The notes under the pieces were generated by a model. It made no database searches. It had not been told where the DNA came from and saw only the letters and a program-made list of their open reading frames with translations. This document shows, in pieces, positions 8,190 to 15,662 of a stretch of 64,000 nt of DNA. This stretch comes from Candidatus Nanoarchaeia archaeon. GTDB taxonomy: Archaea > Nanobdellota > Nanobdellia > Woesearchaeales > JANQNE01. The translations under genes and the position numbers were made by a program. The DNA is taken from the NCBI GenBank assembly GCA_028279725.1, contig JANQNE010000011.1:151872-215871 (forward strand), read 5' to 3'. The stretch's first letter is position 1. Each line of letters begins with the position of its first letter.

Positions 8190-9626
8190 ATGAAAGTAAA
8201 TAAGTTTATGTTCAGAAATTATGATATCAGAGGAGTTGTTCCTGATGACCTTACTCCTGAAGTTGTTGAAGCTTTAGGAAAAGCTTACGGAACTTTCCTG
8301 CATAAAAGAAAGATAAGGCAGGCTGTTATCGGAAGAGACTGTCGTCTTAGTGGGGAGGAGTTTCAGGAAGCGTATATGAAAGGTGTTATGTCAGCTGGCA
8401 TAGATATAATAGACATAGGCATGGTGATGACGCAGATGATGTATTACGGGCAGTATAGGTTCCAGACTAATGGGGGCACTATGATAACTGCATCACATAA
8501 TCCTTTCAACTTTAACGGATTTAAGATGGGTGTTAGCTTTTCCCTGACAACAGGGCCTGAAGAAGTCCAGGAGATAAAGAGTTATGTTGATAATGATGAT
8601 TATTATGAAGCTGATGAGCCAGGAAAGAAAATCGCTAAGGAAGATATAAAAGAAGATTATTTCCATGATGTTCTGAAAAGAGTGAGATTAAAGAAGAAGT
8701 TTAAGGTTGTTGTCGATACCAGGCATGGAACATGCGGGATATATGCTCCTGAATTGCTTGAGAGGGCTGGATGCGAGGTTATCTGCGTCAATAAAGAAGT
8801 TGACGGAAATTTTCCGGAAGGGACTCCTGATCCTACAGATGAGAAATTTATGGAGATATTGGGGAAGAAGGTTGTTGAAGAAAAAGCTGACTTAGGCGTT
8901 GCATTTGACGGTGATGGAGACAGGATAGGGACTGTAGACGAGAAAGGGCATATATTGTGGAATGATGTGCTTGTTGCGATATTTGCAAAAGAGATACTGG
9001 AGAGATTCCCTAAATCAAAGATAATACATAATACGCTTTGTTCACAAGTTGTCACAGAAGTTGTGAAAGAAAATGGGGGCACGCCAATAATGTGGCTGAC
9101 TGGACATGCTTTTATCAAGAAAAAGATAGCTGAAGAGAATGCTGCATTTGGCGGAGAGTTATCAGGACATTTCTTCTTCAATGACAATGCTTATGGGCAT
9201 GATGACGGAACTTATGCGATACTTAGGGTATTGGAATATCTGTCTGAGAAAGATATAAGCCTTACTGAACTGCACGAGAGCTTTCCAAAATATTTTTCTT
9301 CACCTGAAGTAAAGATAGGATGCCCTGATGACAAGAAGATAGAGGTTATCAAAGATCTTTCAAAGAAATTCAAGAAGGATTTTCCTAAAGCAAAGATAAC
9401 TGATGATAGTGTGATACCTGGAGATGATGGAACAAGAGCAGATTTTGAGGATGGGATGATGATATTCAGATATTCTCAGAACGGGCCTTATATCACAGTG
9501 AAGTTTGAAGCAAAGGATGAAAAGACATATGAAGAAAGAAGGAAGTATGTTAGCAAGATGCTTCATAGCTATCCTGAGATGATATGGAAGGACCAGCTTT
9601 GTGTTAACCTGCATGTAGTTGAATAA
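8190..9626 (+). CDS. manB: Phosphomannomutase/phosphoglucomutase
   Basis: About 478 residues. All four landmarks of alpha-D-phosphohexomutases are present: substrate/N-terminal FRNYDIRGVVPDDL, phosphoserine loop TASHNPFNFNGFK, metal loop FDGDGDRIG and sugar-binding GELSGHFFF. The C-terminal phosphate-binding region (RYSQNGPYITVKFEA) is also visible. It interconverts mannose-6-P and mannose-1-P (and possibly glucose phosphates), feeding manC. The ORF track begins at an in-frame TTG. I prefer ATG 8190, placed 10 bases after AGAGG and overlapping the end of manC, which indicates translational coupling. Confidence 0.93.
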   Translation: MKVNKFMFRNYDIRGVVPDDLTPEVVEALGKAYGTFLHKRKIRQAVIGRDCRLSGEEFQEAYMKGVMSAGIDIIDIGMVMTQMMYYGQYRFQTNGGTMITASHNPFNFNGFKMGVSFSLTTGPEEVQEIKSYVDNDDYYEADEPGKKIAKEDIKEDYFHDVLKRVRLKKKFKVVVDTRHGTCGIYAPELLERAGCEVICVNKEVDGNFPEGTPDPTDEKFMEILGKKVVEEKADLGVAFDGDGDRIGTVDEKGHILWNDVLVAIFAKEILERFPKSKIIHNTLCSQVVTEVVKENGGTPIMWLTGHAFIKKKIAEENAAFGGELSGHFFFNDNAYGHDDGTYAILRVLEYLSEKDISLTELHESFPKYFSSPEVKIGCPDDKKIEVIKDLSKKFKKDFPKAKITDDSVIPGDDGTRADFEDGMMIFRYSQNGPYITVKFEAKDEKTYEERRKYVSKMLHSYPEMIWKDQLCVNLHVVE

Positions 9627-9628
9627 GC

Positions 9629-10402
9629 TTATTCTTTTAATATATTTAATATCTTGTCGTGAACCTTTCCATTGGTCGCCAGTATAGATGTCGATTCAAA
9701 AGTTATTTTGTTCCCTTCTATGTCAGTTACTTTCCCGCCTGCCTCTTCTACTAAAAGAGCTCCTGGCAGAATATCCCACTGGCTTGTTTTTATGTTAAAG
9801 AATACATCAAATTTTCCGCTCGCAATATATGTCAGTGCAGCCAGACCACAGCCGTAGAATCTGACATGCAGTGCATTTTCAAATACCTTATCCAGCTTAC
9901 TCATTGTTTTTGTCCTTGCATCTTTTTTAGAAGACAGATGGGTCATAACACTAGAGTATTTGAAATTATTGTTATCATTAACCTTAATCCTTTTCCCATT
10001 GACTGTTGCACCTTTTCCTTTTTCTGCAAAATACATCTCATCCTTTATCGGATTATATACGGCAGAGATTATGGATTCTTTGTTCTTAAGCAAACATATT
10101 CCAACCCTGAAAGGAGCTCCTCCATGATAATAGTTGATGGTTCCATCAAGAGGATCGATGACCCAAATATATTCTGAATTTTTGTCATCAAAACCGGATT
10201 CTTCAGATAGAATTGTGTGGTCAGGAAAGCTTTCTTTTATTTTATCGATTATTATCTTCTCTGATTTAACGTCGATCTCTGTAACTATGTCGTTTTTGTC
10301 CTTAAAAGAAACCTCTTTCACTTTTTCTAAATTATCAATCAATAAGTTTCCTGCTTCTTTTGCAGCTTCTATTGATATCCTTCTAGCAAGTTTGATGTCC
10401 AT
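9629..10402 (-). CDS. Inositol monophosphatase / fructose-1,6-bisphosphatase family protein
   Basis: 257 residues. Li+-sensitive phosphatase motifs are present in order: metal-binding SEESGF, then WVIDPLDGTINYYHG, and the C-terminal SQWDILPGALLVEEAGG. Archaeal members dephosphorylate inositol-1-phosphate and often fructose-1,6-bisphosphate; which one applies here cannot be told from sequence. It is convergent with manB with only two bases between the stops. It probably acts in the same cytoplasmic sugar-phosphate pool. Confidence 0.9.
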   Translation of the reverse strand: MDIKLARRISIEAAKEAGNLLIDNLEKVKEVSFKDKNDIVTEIDVKSEKIIIDKIKESFPDHTILSEESGFDDKNSEYIWVIDPLDGTINYYHGGAPFRVGICLLKNKESIISAVYNPIKDEMYFAEKGKGATVNGKRIKVNDNNNFKYSSVMTHLSSKKDARTKTMSKLDKVFENALHVRFYGCGLAALTYIASGKFDVFFNIKTSQWDILPGALLVEEAGGKVTDIEGNKITFESTSILATNGKVHDKILNILKE

Positions 10403-10443
10403 TAACCATCAGATTACGCAGTTAGAATAAAAAGGTTTCGTTC

Positions 10444-11226
10444 CTATCTTCTTTTTTCAAAATAATCTTCTGCTATCGCTTTTCCGTAAAGGCGCATAGC
10501 AACAGTAAAGACTTTCCTGAAATAATGGTCGCTAATTGCCTGTTCTGGGTTATCTAGTCTTTTGAAATCACTTCTGTCTAAACGTCTTCTTAGCTCTGAG
10601 TTGAACTTATATAAGCACGGAGCATATACAAACTTACGTCCTTTCAATGCCTGCTTTATCTTTCTTGTAAACAAATCCTTGTTCTTTACAGCATAGTTAA
10701 TAGCGTCGAAATTTCTCTTGAGAGTATGCTTTTTATCTCTTGGGATCTTTCCGATGTATATCAGACCAGGAACAATATATCCTGGATTATCTTTGATCCC
10801 TAACCTTTTGATTTCCTTATACATCTCAAATGCATCATCTGTTGCTCTGATCTTATTATATCTTTTATCTCCTAATACTTTTTCTATAGACCCTGCAATA
10901 AACGTCGATTCTATGTAATCTTTCTGTCTTATCTTTCCTTTTGTCCATAATGCCTGCACCATATAACCAAGACTTACTTTTCCCGGCCTTTTTTTTATAA
11001 TCTGCCTTATAGTAGAATATATGTCAGAATTAACATGGACTTCATTTATCCATCTGTTGTCTGCAGCAAAATCTGCTGTTGATGCGATCCTCTGGAGCAG
11101 GTCCCTTTCTTTAGGATTCCCTCTTAATGGCTTATGTTCTCCAAGAAGCCTTATAGCAGTGAATTTAAACTTCTCTCTTCCTTTTCTTTTCTCTTTCAAT
11201 AATCTAAGTACATCCTGATCTAACAT
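10444..11226 (-). CDS. Hypothetical basic protein
   Basis: About 260 residues, rich in Lys and Arg, predicted mostly helical, family not recognised. Segments such as KYKFNSELRRRLDRSDFKRL and LKRNFDAINYAVKNKDL suggest nucleic-acid or ribonucleoprotein binding, but this is only a composition argument. The ATG at 11226 is chosen over the upstream in-frame start because GGGGGAT lies just before it. Isolated minus-strand gene between the phosphatase and the divergent lipoprotein operon. Confidence 0.6.
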   Translation of the reverse strand: MLDQDVLRLLKEKRKGREKFKFTAIRLLGEHKPLRGNPKERDLLQRIASTADFAADNRWINEVHVNSDIYSTIRQIIKKRPGKVSLGYMVQALWTKGKIRQKDYIESTFIAGSIEKVLGDKRYNKIRATDDAFEMYKEIKRLGIKDNPGYIVPGLIYIGKIPRDKKHTLKRNFDAINYAVKNKDLFTRKIKQALKGRKFVYAPCLYKFNSELRRRLDRSDFKRLDNPEQAISDHYFRKVFTVAMRLYGKAIAEDYFEKRR

Positions 11227-11331
11227 AAAATCCCCCAACGATTCTCAGGTGTTAACAATGGCTTGTTTATAAGCTTTTATGCAAAAGCTTTATATATAAC
11301 TAAATCTGGTATTGGCATAGGGGTGATGGTT

Positions 11332-11796
11332 TTGAAAAAATATCTAATACTAACGATAATTATGGTCTTATTTATGGTGGGATGCGGAAAGCAGGTCCAG
11401 GAAGAGATTCCTGTTGAAAAGATTCCTATAAAGGAGCCTGATGTTATGGAAGAAGAGGAGCCTGCTCCTATAGTTGAAGAAGAAGTTCCTGCCGGAGAGA
11501 TTGAGCCAGAGCCTCTTGAATTTGTATCTGATATGGAATGTGTCAATGGAAGGTTTAATTTTACTGTCACCAATGTTGGAGTTGAGAATTTCACTACAAC
11601 CAAAGCGACAATGCATATCAAGGCAAAGCTGTTCAGGATGATATGTGATGATGAAGTTGTTGCTCCTGGGAATTCAACAGGATGTACCCAGAGCTATTAT
11701 TCATCGATCATCGGAGGAGCTCCGGTAAAGATCCAGGCAAAGATAGGAAAACAGCTTGAGACTTATTTTGAAACAGTAGATTGTGGGGGTAAATGA
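11332..11796 (+). CDS. Predicted lipoprotein with acidic stalk
   Basis: The N-terminus KKYLILTIIMVLFMVGC is a signal peptide ending in a bacterial-type lipobox (FMVGC), so the mature protein would begin at Cys and be lipidated. A Pro/Glu-rich stalk follows (EEEPAPIVEEEVPAGE), then a small domain with paired cysteines (DMECVNG, MICDD, GCTQS, VDCGGK) that looks like a beta-sandwich. The function of the domain is unknown. TTG 11332 is preferred as start because GGGGTGAT lies 4 bases before it, the spacing used elsewhere here; ATG 11326 is possible. It overlaps the next lipoprotein gene by 4 bases. Confidence 0.7.
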   Translation: MKKYLILTIIMVLFMVGCGKQVQEEIPVEKIPIKEPDVMEEEEPAPIVEEEVPAGEIEPEPLEFVSDMECVNGRFNFTVTNVGVENFTTTKATMHIKAKLFRMICDDEVVAPGNSTGCTQSYYSSIIGGAPVKIQAKIGKQLETYFETVDCGGK

Positions 11797-12587
11797 AAAT
11801 GAAGAAGATATTATTTGTTCTGTCGATTATGCTAATTATCATGTTAAGCGGATGCGCAACAAAGTATGTCTGTGATGATGGGAGTACTGTTACAGATCCA
11901 ACAGAATGCAAGGCTGAGGCTGAAGAAGAGGAAGAAGACGATAAGCAGGAAGTTGTTATGATGGATGAAGAGGAAGAAGAGGAGAAAGAGGAAGAAGTAA
12001 AACCAGTCCTGAAGAACATCGATCCTAATGTGCAGGCTTTGTTTGATAAGGTCAAGGCAAAGAACAATTTCCAGTATCTTTACAAAGCGCCTAAAGGGGA
12101 ATTCTCAAAAAAAGTTTATGTAAGGGGGAAGTTCATAAAAGAAGAATACCTGGGAGATCAATATGTTGATGGAGGAAAGCTGAGTGATAACAGGTATGAC
12201 ACAATATTCTTTGATACAGATAGAAAAACAGCATACAGGATGTGTTTAGATAAAGAGCTGTGTGAAAATACAACATTAGCAAAAAAACTGAGCTATAATG
12301 AATATTACATGGGAACTATGATCGGATTGATAGATAGCATTAGTGTTGGAAAAGATACTGACAGGACAGAGATGGTAGGAGGAAGAAAGACGATTGTGAT
12401 TGATTATAAGCTGGAAGATAATCAGGAAGGGAGGATGTGGATAGACCAGTGGTATGGGACTCCTATGAAGCTTGAATATCTGGGAAGTGATGGAAAGAAG
12501 ACAAGTGAAGAGTTCTCTGAATATGAACCAGATTCTGTGACAGAAGGCATGGTAAAGATGCCTGCAGTTGCTGTTGTTACAGAATAA
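11793..12587 (+). CDS. Predicted lipoprotein
   Basis: 264 residues. Signal peptide KKILFVLSIMLIIMLSGC with lipobox LSGC, then CATKYVCDDGSTVTDPTEC, a very acidic stalk (EEEEEDDKQ and EEEEEEKEEE), and a C-terminal domain of about 190 residues with alternating beta strands (KVYVRGKFIKEEYLGDQYV, KTIVIDYKLEDNQEGRMWI) reminiscent of LolA/outer-membrane lipoprotein-carrier folds. That likeness is by strand pattern only. It overlaps the preceding lipoprotein gene by ATGA, so the two are co-translated. Both are natural substrates for the Lgt encoded 5 kb away. Confidence 0.72.
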   Translation: MKMKKILFVLSIMLIIMLSGCATKYVCDDGSTVTDPTECKAEAEEEEEDDKQEVVMMDEEEEEEKEEEVKPVLKNIDPNVQALFDKVKAKNNFQYLYKAPKGEFSKKVYVRGKFIKEEYLGDQYVDGGKLSDNRYDTIFFDTDRKTAYRMCLDKELCENTTLAKKLSYNEYYMGTMIGLIDSISVGKDTDRTEMVGGRKTIVIDYKLEDNQEGRMWIDQWYGTPMKLEYLGSDGKKTSEEFSEYEPDSVTEGMVKMPAVAVVTE

Positions 12588-12605
12588 TTTTTTTCTTTTT
12601 TTAAT

Positions 12606-12737
12606 ATGAAATGCCCTAAGTGTGATGCGGAATTAACCAGCTGGCATGAAGTAAATCTTAGGCATTGCTCTCAATGTGGAGAGTCATTTGACTGGCCTGA
12701 GGATCAGCTGCCTCCGATGCCTAATGATTATAAATAA
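12606..12737 (+). CDS. Small zinc-ribbon protein (43 aa)
   Basis: This ORF is too short for the supplied track. It encodes 43 residues with two zinc knuckles, KCPKC and HCSQCGESF, spaced 17 residues apart, followed by an acidic proline tail (WPEDQLPPMPNDYK). That is a complete small zinc ribbon. It starts 18 bases after the lipoprotein stop across a T-rich stretch and ends 3 bases before the convergent receiver gene. The function is unknown; such minimal ribbons are common in archaea as nucleic-acid- or protein-binding modules. Confidence 0.75.
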   Translation: MKCPKCDAELTSWHEVNLRHCSQCGESFDWPEDQLPPMPNDYK

Positions 12738-12740
12738 GAA

Positions 12741-13487
12741 TTAATTTCTTTTTACTTCTATATATTTAGCTACTTTTTCCAGCAATGTTTCTCTTTCGTA
12801 AGGCTTTGCCAAGCTGTCACCACACCATGCAGCAAAATGTTTTTGTTCTAGTGTGTCTGTGGAATTTGTCATGGCAATTACCGGAACTTTGTAATCTGGA
12901 CTCTGGACTTCCTTCAATACATCATAACATTCTTGTGTAGGGATCCTTGTATCTAACAAAACAAGAGATATGCTCTGTTTTAAAGAATTGAACAGATTGA
13001 TCGCTGTCGGTCCATTATTTGCAGTTACAACTGGATGGCCTTCTTCTGAAAGTATATCGCTTGACAATGGTCTTGAATATTGTTCAGGATCTTCAACACA
13101 TAGTGCTCCTTTTCTTTTTTCAAGAAGCATGTCAGTAAGTGAATACAATTTTTCTGGTGAGGCTGGCTTTTGGACAAAAGGAACTCCTAATGAGCCATAT
13201 TCTGGATCAGATGTTGCAGCATCAAATCCGCTAGTGCCAATAAATTTAGTTTTTGCAGATTCTCCTTTTTGTTTTCTGTATTCTCTGATAACATCAAATC
13301 CCCAAAGTTTAGGCATGTTTGAATCAGTTACACAAAGATCATAATCTCCTTCCAACAGCTCTGAAAGTGCTTGGTTTCCGTCCTCTGCAACATTAATGTT
13401 AATATAACCTCTATCTTTAAAGATGCTGGTAAATACATCACGTATTGACCAATCATCATCTGCTATAAGAATCTTTGTTTCTTCCAT
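12741..13487 (-). CDS. Tandem response-regulator receiver protein
   Basis: 248 residues made of two CheY-like domains and nothing else. The first (about 1-125) has the acidic pair IADDDW, phosphoacceptor Asp in CVTDSNMP and the Lys in VQKPAS. The second (about 130-245) keeps a degenerate acidic pair (VEDPE), an Asp in LLDTRIP and the Lys in LAKPYE. There is no DNA-binding or enzymatic output domain, so it probably works by protein-protein contact in a phosphorelay. No histidine kinase is visible in the window. A TATA-like CTTATTTAAATAC... lies in the divergent region upstream. Confidence 0.85.
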   Translation of the reverse strand: MEETKILIADDDWSIRDVFTSIFKDRGYININVAEDGNQALSELLEGDYDLCVTDSNMPKLWGFDVIREYRKQKGESAKTKFIGTSGFDAATSDPEYGSLGVPFVQKPASPEKLYSLTDMLLEKRKGALCVEDPEQYSRPLSSDILSEEGHPVVTANNGPTAINLFNSLKQSISLVLLDTRIPTQECYDVLKEVQSPDYKVPVIAMTNSTDTLEQKHFAAWCGDSLAKPYERETLLEKVAKYIEVKRN

Positions 13488-13643
13488 TGCGCAAGTAGTA
13501 GTGTGACTCTTATTTAAATACTTTTCTATTTATTTACCACTAATAAGTGGTTTTGTTGATTATCAATAACTATCATTTCTCTGTAGTTTACAAAAACCTT
13601 TATAAAGGGCAAGGATATCCCTAATAAATACGTGAGAGGAGAA

Positions 13644-13697
13644 ATGAAGGAAGAATGGCTCTTTTCTCAGTTAATGAAAACTGTTATGGGTGATTAA
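13644..13697 (+). CDS. Possible leader peptide upstream of RNase P Pop5 gene
   Basis: A 17-codon ORF (begins MKEEWLFSQL) with a good GAGAGGAG ribosome-binding site, downstream of a TATA-like TTTATAAA. Its stop TAA lies 2 bases before the presumed ATT start of pop5, and the pop5 Shine-Dalgarno GGTGAT sits inside its last codons. Translation of this leader would therefore couple to, or modulate, pop5 translation. It may simply be a chance ORF. Confidence 0.4.
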   Translation: MKEEWLFSQLMKTVMGD

Positions 13698-13699
13698 AG

Positions 13700-14059
13700 A
13701 TTAAAAAAGGCTTAAAACCGCTTTTGCCGACCCTAAAAGAGAGGAAACGGTATTTGGTGTTTGAAATAATCTCTGAAGAGAATATAGGCAATTTTTCGAG
13801 TGTTTCGAACGCTATATGGGGTAAAACCAAGGATTTCATAGGTGAATTAGGCTTGGCTAGAGCTGGTATGTGGCTACTTCCAGATAAATGGGACAGTAAG
13901 AAGCAAATGGGTATAATCAAAGTAAATAACAAGTATGTTGATGAGATCAAAGCAAGCCTGACTCTTGTGAAAAAGATAGATGATCAGGAAGTTATCATCA
14001 GAAGCAGAGGAGTCAGCGGAATACTAAAAAAAGCTGAAAATAAATTTATGGCAGGGTAG
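13700..14059 (+). CDS. rnp2: Ribonuclease P protein component 2 (Pop5)
   Basis: About 120 residues of the Pop5/Rpp14 family, a protein subunit of archaeal RNase P that supports 5' maturation of tRNA. The recognisable core is LKPLLPTLKERKRYLVFEII, with C-terminal GVSGILKKAENKF. The ORF track begins at TTG 13724, which would remove the conserved LKPLL segment. No ATG, GTG or TTG lies upstream in frame before the stop at 13691. ATT at 13700 has GGTGAT five bases before it, so I take it as the start. Pop5 upstream of psmA and the exosome genes is a classical archaeal arrangement. Confidence 0.8.
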   Translation: MKKGLKPLLPTLKERKRYLVFEIISEENIGNFSSVSNAIWGKTKDFIGELGLARAGMWLLPDKWDSKKQMGIIKVNNKYVDEIKASLTLVKKIDDQEVIIRSRGVSGILKKAENKFMAG

Positions 14060-14067
14060 AGGTGCTG

Positions 14068-14111
14068 AGAAATTCTTCGAATTTCTGGCATCTCAAAATG
14101 TAGATTTTGAG
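14068..14111 (+). promoter_or_regulatory. Tandem RNA hairpins ahead of psmA, the second pairing its ribosome-binding site
   Basis: Two perfect inverted repeats lie between pop5 and psmA. The first is AGAAATTC-TTC-GAATTTCT (14068-14086). The second is CTCAAAAT-GTAG-ATTTTGAG (14092-14111), whose 3' arm contains the GAG of the psmA Shine-Dalgarno GAGGTGG. The same two-hairpin arrangement recurs before SBDS. It could regulate translation or mark an mRNA processing site. Confidence 0.65.
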
Positions 14112-14121
14112 GTGGAAAAAA

Positions 14122-14862
14122 ATGCAACCAACAATGAGCCATCAAATGATGGGATATGATAGGGCAATAACGATGTTCAGCCCGGATGGAAGATTATTAC
14201 AAGTTGAATATGCTAAGAAGACTGTAAGACAGGGAAGTACAGCAATAGGTATGGTGTGTTCTGACGGAATTTTATTGGTAACAGATAAGAGGATAGTTGA
14301 CAGTCTAGTAGTTCCTGAATCTGTAGAAAAGATATTTCAGATAGATGATCATATCGCTGCAGCTGCATCAGGGATTCTTTCTGATGCAAGAGTTCTGATC
14401 GAAAGAGCTCAGCTAAAAGCACAGCAGCATAGAGTTACTTTTGACAGTCCTATCGATACTGTGAGTATTGTAAAAGACATATGTAATATCAAGCAGATAT
14501 GCACACAGAGCGGAGGATTGAGGCCTTTTGGTGTAGGTATATTGGTTGCTGGAATCGATGATGGTGAAGCAAAGCTGTTTGTTACAGACCCAACTGGAAT
14601 ATTCTTCCAGTATAAAGCAGCAGCGATCGGAGAAGGGGAAACAGAAATCGAGGAAGTTCTGCATAAGCAGTATAAGGACAGCATGACAATTGAAGATGGA
14701 CTAAAAGTCTGTGTTAAAGCACTGAATAAAGTTCTTGATGATAATTTTGATGCAGAAAGGCTGGATTGTGCTTATATTACAAAAAAAGAATTAGGATTCA
14801 AAAGATTCTCAAAAGCAAAGCTTGAGAAGATGCTTGACGAAGCTAAAAAGAAAAAGAAGTGA
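14122..14862 (+). CDS. psmA: Proteasome alpha subunit
   Basis: 246 residues. The alpha-subunit N-terminal gate motif YDRAITMFSPDGRLLQVEYAKK is complete, followed by GSTAIGMVCSDGILLVTDKR. The absence of a processed N-terminal Thr confirms alpha rather than beta. Alpha rings form the outer chamber and gate of the 20S proteasome and dock regulatory ATPases. The C-terminus is a Lys-rich helix. The ATG at 14122 is chosen over the track TTG because it follows GAGGTGG at normal spacing and gives the usual archaeal N-terminus. It sits inside the Pop5-PsmA-SBDS-exosome operon. Confidence 0.96.
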   Translation: MQPTMSHQMMGYDRAITMFSPDGRLLQVEYAKKTVRQGSTAIGMVCSDGILLVTDKRIVDSLVVPESVEKIFQIDDHIAAAASGILSDARVLIERAQLKAQQHRVTFDSPIDTVSIVKDICNIKQICTQSGGLRPFGVGILVAGIDDGEAKLFVTDPTGIFFQYKAAAIGEGETEIEEVLHKQYKDSMTIEDGLKVCVKALNKVLDDNFDAERLDCAYITKKELGFKRFSKAKLEKMLDEAKKKKK

Positions 14863-14870
14863 TCAACATC

Positions 14871-14919
14871 CTCAGAAATGAAAACATTTCTGGGACATTC
14901 AAAACAAGGAGGTTTTGAA
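14871..14919 (+). promoter_or_regulatory. Tandem RNA hairpins ahead of SBDS, the second looping out the ribosome-binding site
   Basis: The first hairpin is CTCAGAAATG-AAAA-CATTTCTGGG (14871-14894). The second is TTCAAAAC-AAGGAG-GTTTTGAA (14898-14919), presenting the AAGGAG Shine-Dalgarno in its loop one base before the SBDS ATG. The stem sequences echo those before psmA (GAAAT and CAAAA cores). The spacing between the two hairpins is also similar. Confidence 0.65.
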
Positions 14920-14920
14920 C

Positions 14921-15643
14921 ATGCCAGGAGAAGGAACTGTAAGCAAAGTGGACAAGAACATCCACATAAACAAGGCAGTGCTGAAGAAAGGTGGAGAAAC
15001 ATTTGAAGTAGACGTTGATCCTGATCTGGCTCTGGATGTAAGGGCTGGAAAAGAAGTTGACATGAGAGAAGTGCTTAAGGCAGAGAAGATATTCAGCGAC
15101 GCTAAGAAAGGGCTTTTGGCTCCAGAGGGCAAGATGACTGAGCTTTTTGGGACTGCAGATGCTTTAGATGTTGCAAAGATAATCATCAAAGAAGGAGAGA
15201 TACAGCTTACATCAGAATACAGGAAGAAGAAACAGGAAGAGAAGAGGAGCAAGATCATTAACTCTATCGCAAGAAATGCTATAGACCCTAAAACAAAGCT
15301 GCCGCATCCCCCAAACAGGATTGAGGCTGCTATGAAAGAGGCTAAAGTTACGATAGACGACTATAAGTCAGCTGAAGAGCAGATCGAAGGAATAGTAAAG
15401 AAGCTGCAGCCGATCATACCGATCAAGTTTGAGGTAAAGAAGATTGAGATCGGAATACCTGCAACATATGCTTCAAAGACTTATGCTATAGTTAAGAGCT
15501 ACAGCAAGATAGTCAGTGAAGGATGGCAGAATGATGGAAGCTGGCAGGGAACTGTTGAACTGCCTGGCGGACTGATAGAAGAATTTTTTGATAAATTAAA
15601 TTCATTGACAAAAGGAGATGTTCAGACGAAAATAATTGAATGA
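14921..15643 (+). CDS. Ribosome maturation protein SDO1/SBDS homolog
   Basis: 240 residues in three domains as in archaeal SBDS: N-terminal FYSH-like domain (VLKKGGETFEVDVDPDLALDVRAGK, MTELFGTADALDVAKIIIKEGEIQLTSEYRKK), a central helical domain (RNAIDPKTKLPHPPNRIEAAM), and a C-terminal ferredoxin-like domain ending PGGLIEEFFDKLN. SBDS works with elongation-factor GTPases to release the anti-association factor from the large ribosomal subunit. ATG 14921 is preferred to the track TTG because of the AAGGAGG element just before it. Its place between psmA and rrp4 is the standard archaeal order. Confidence 0.96.
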   Translation: MPGEGTVSKVDKNIHINKAVLKKGGETFEVDVDPDLALDVRAGKEVDMREVLKAEKIFSDAKKGLLAPEGKMTELFGTADALDVAKIIIKEGEIQLTSEYRKKKQEEKRSKIINSIARNAIDPKTKLPHPPNRIEAAMKEAKVTIDDYKSAEEQIEGIVKKLQPIIPIKFEVKKIEIGIPATYASKTYAIVKSYSKIVSEGWQNDGSWQGTVELPGGLIEEFFDKLNSLTKGDVQTKIIE

Positions 15644-15662
15644 ATTTTAAAGGTGAAATAAA

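Noticed and set aside
8657-9187. 176-residue minus-strand ORF inside manB
   Set aside because: Antisense shadow of a clearly coding gene, no recognisable domain or start signal.
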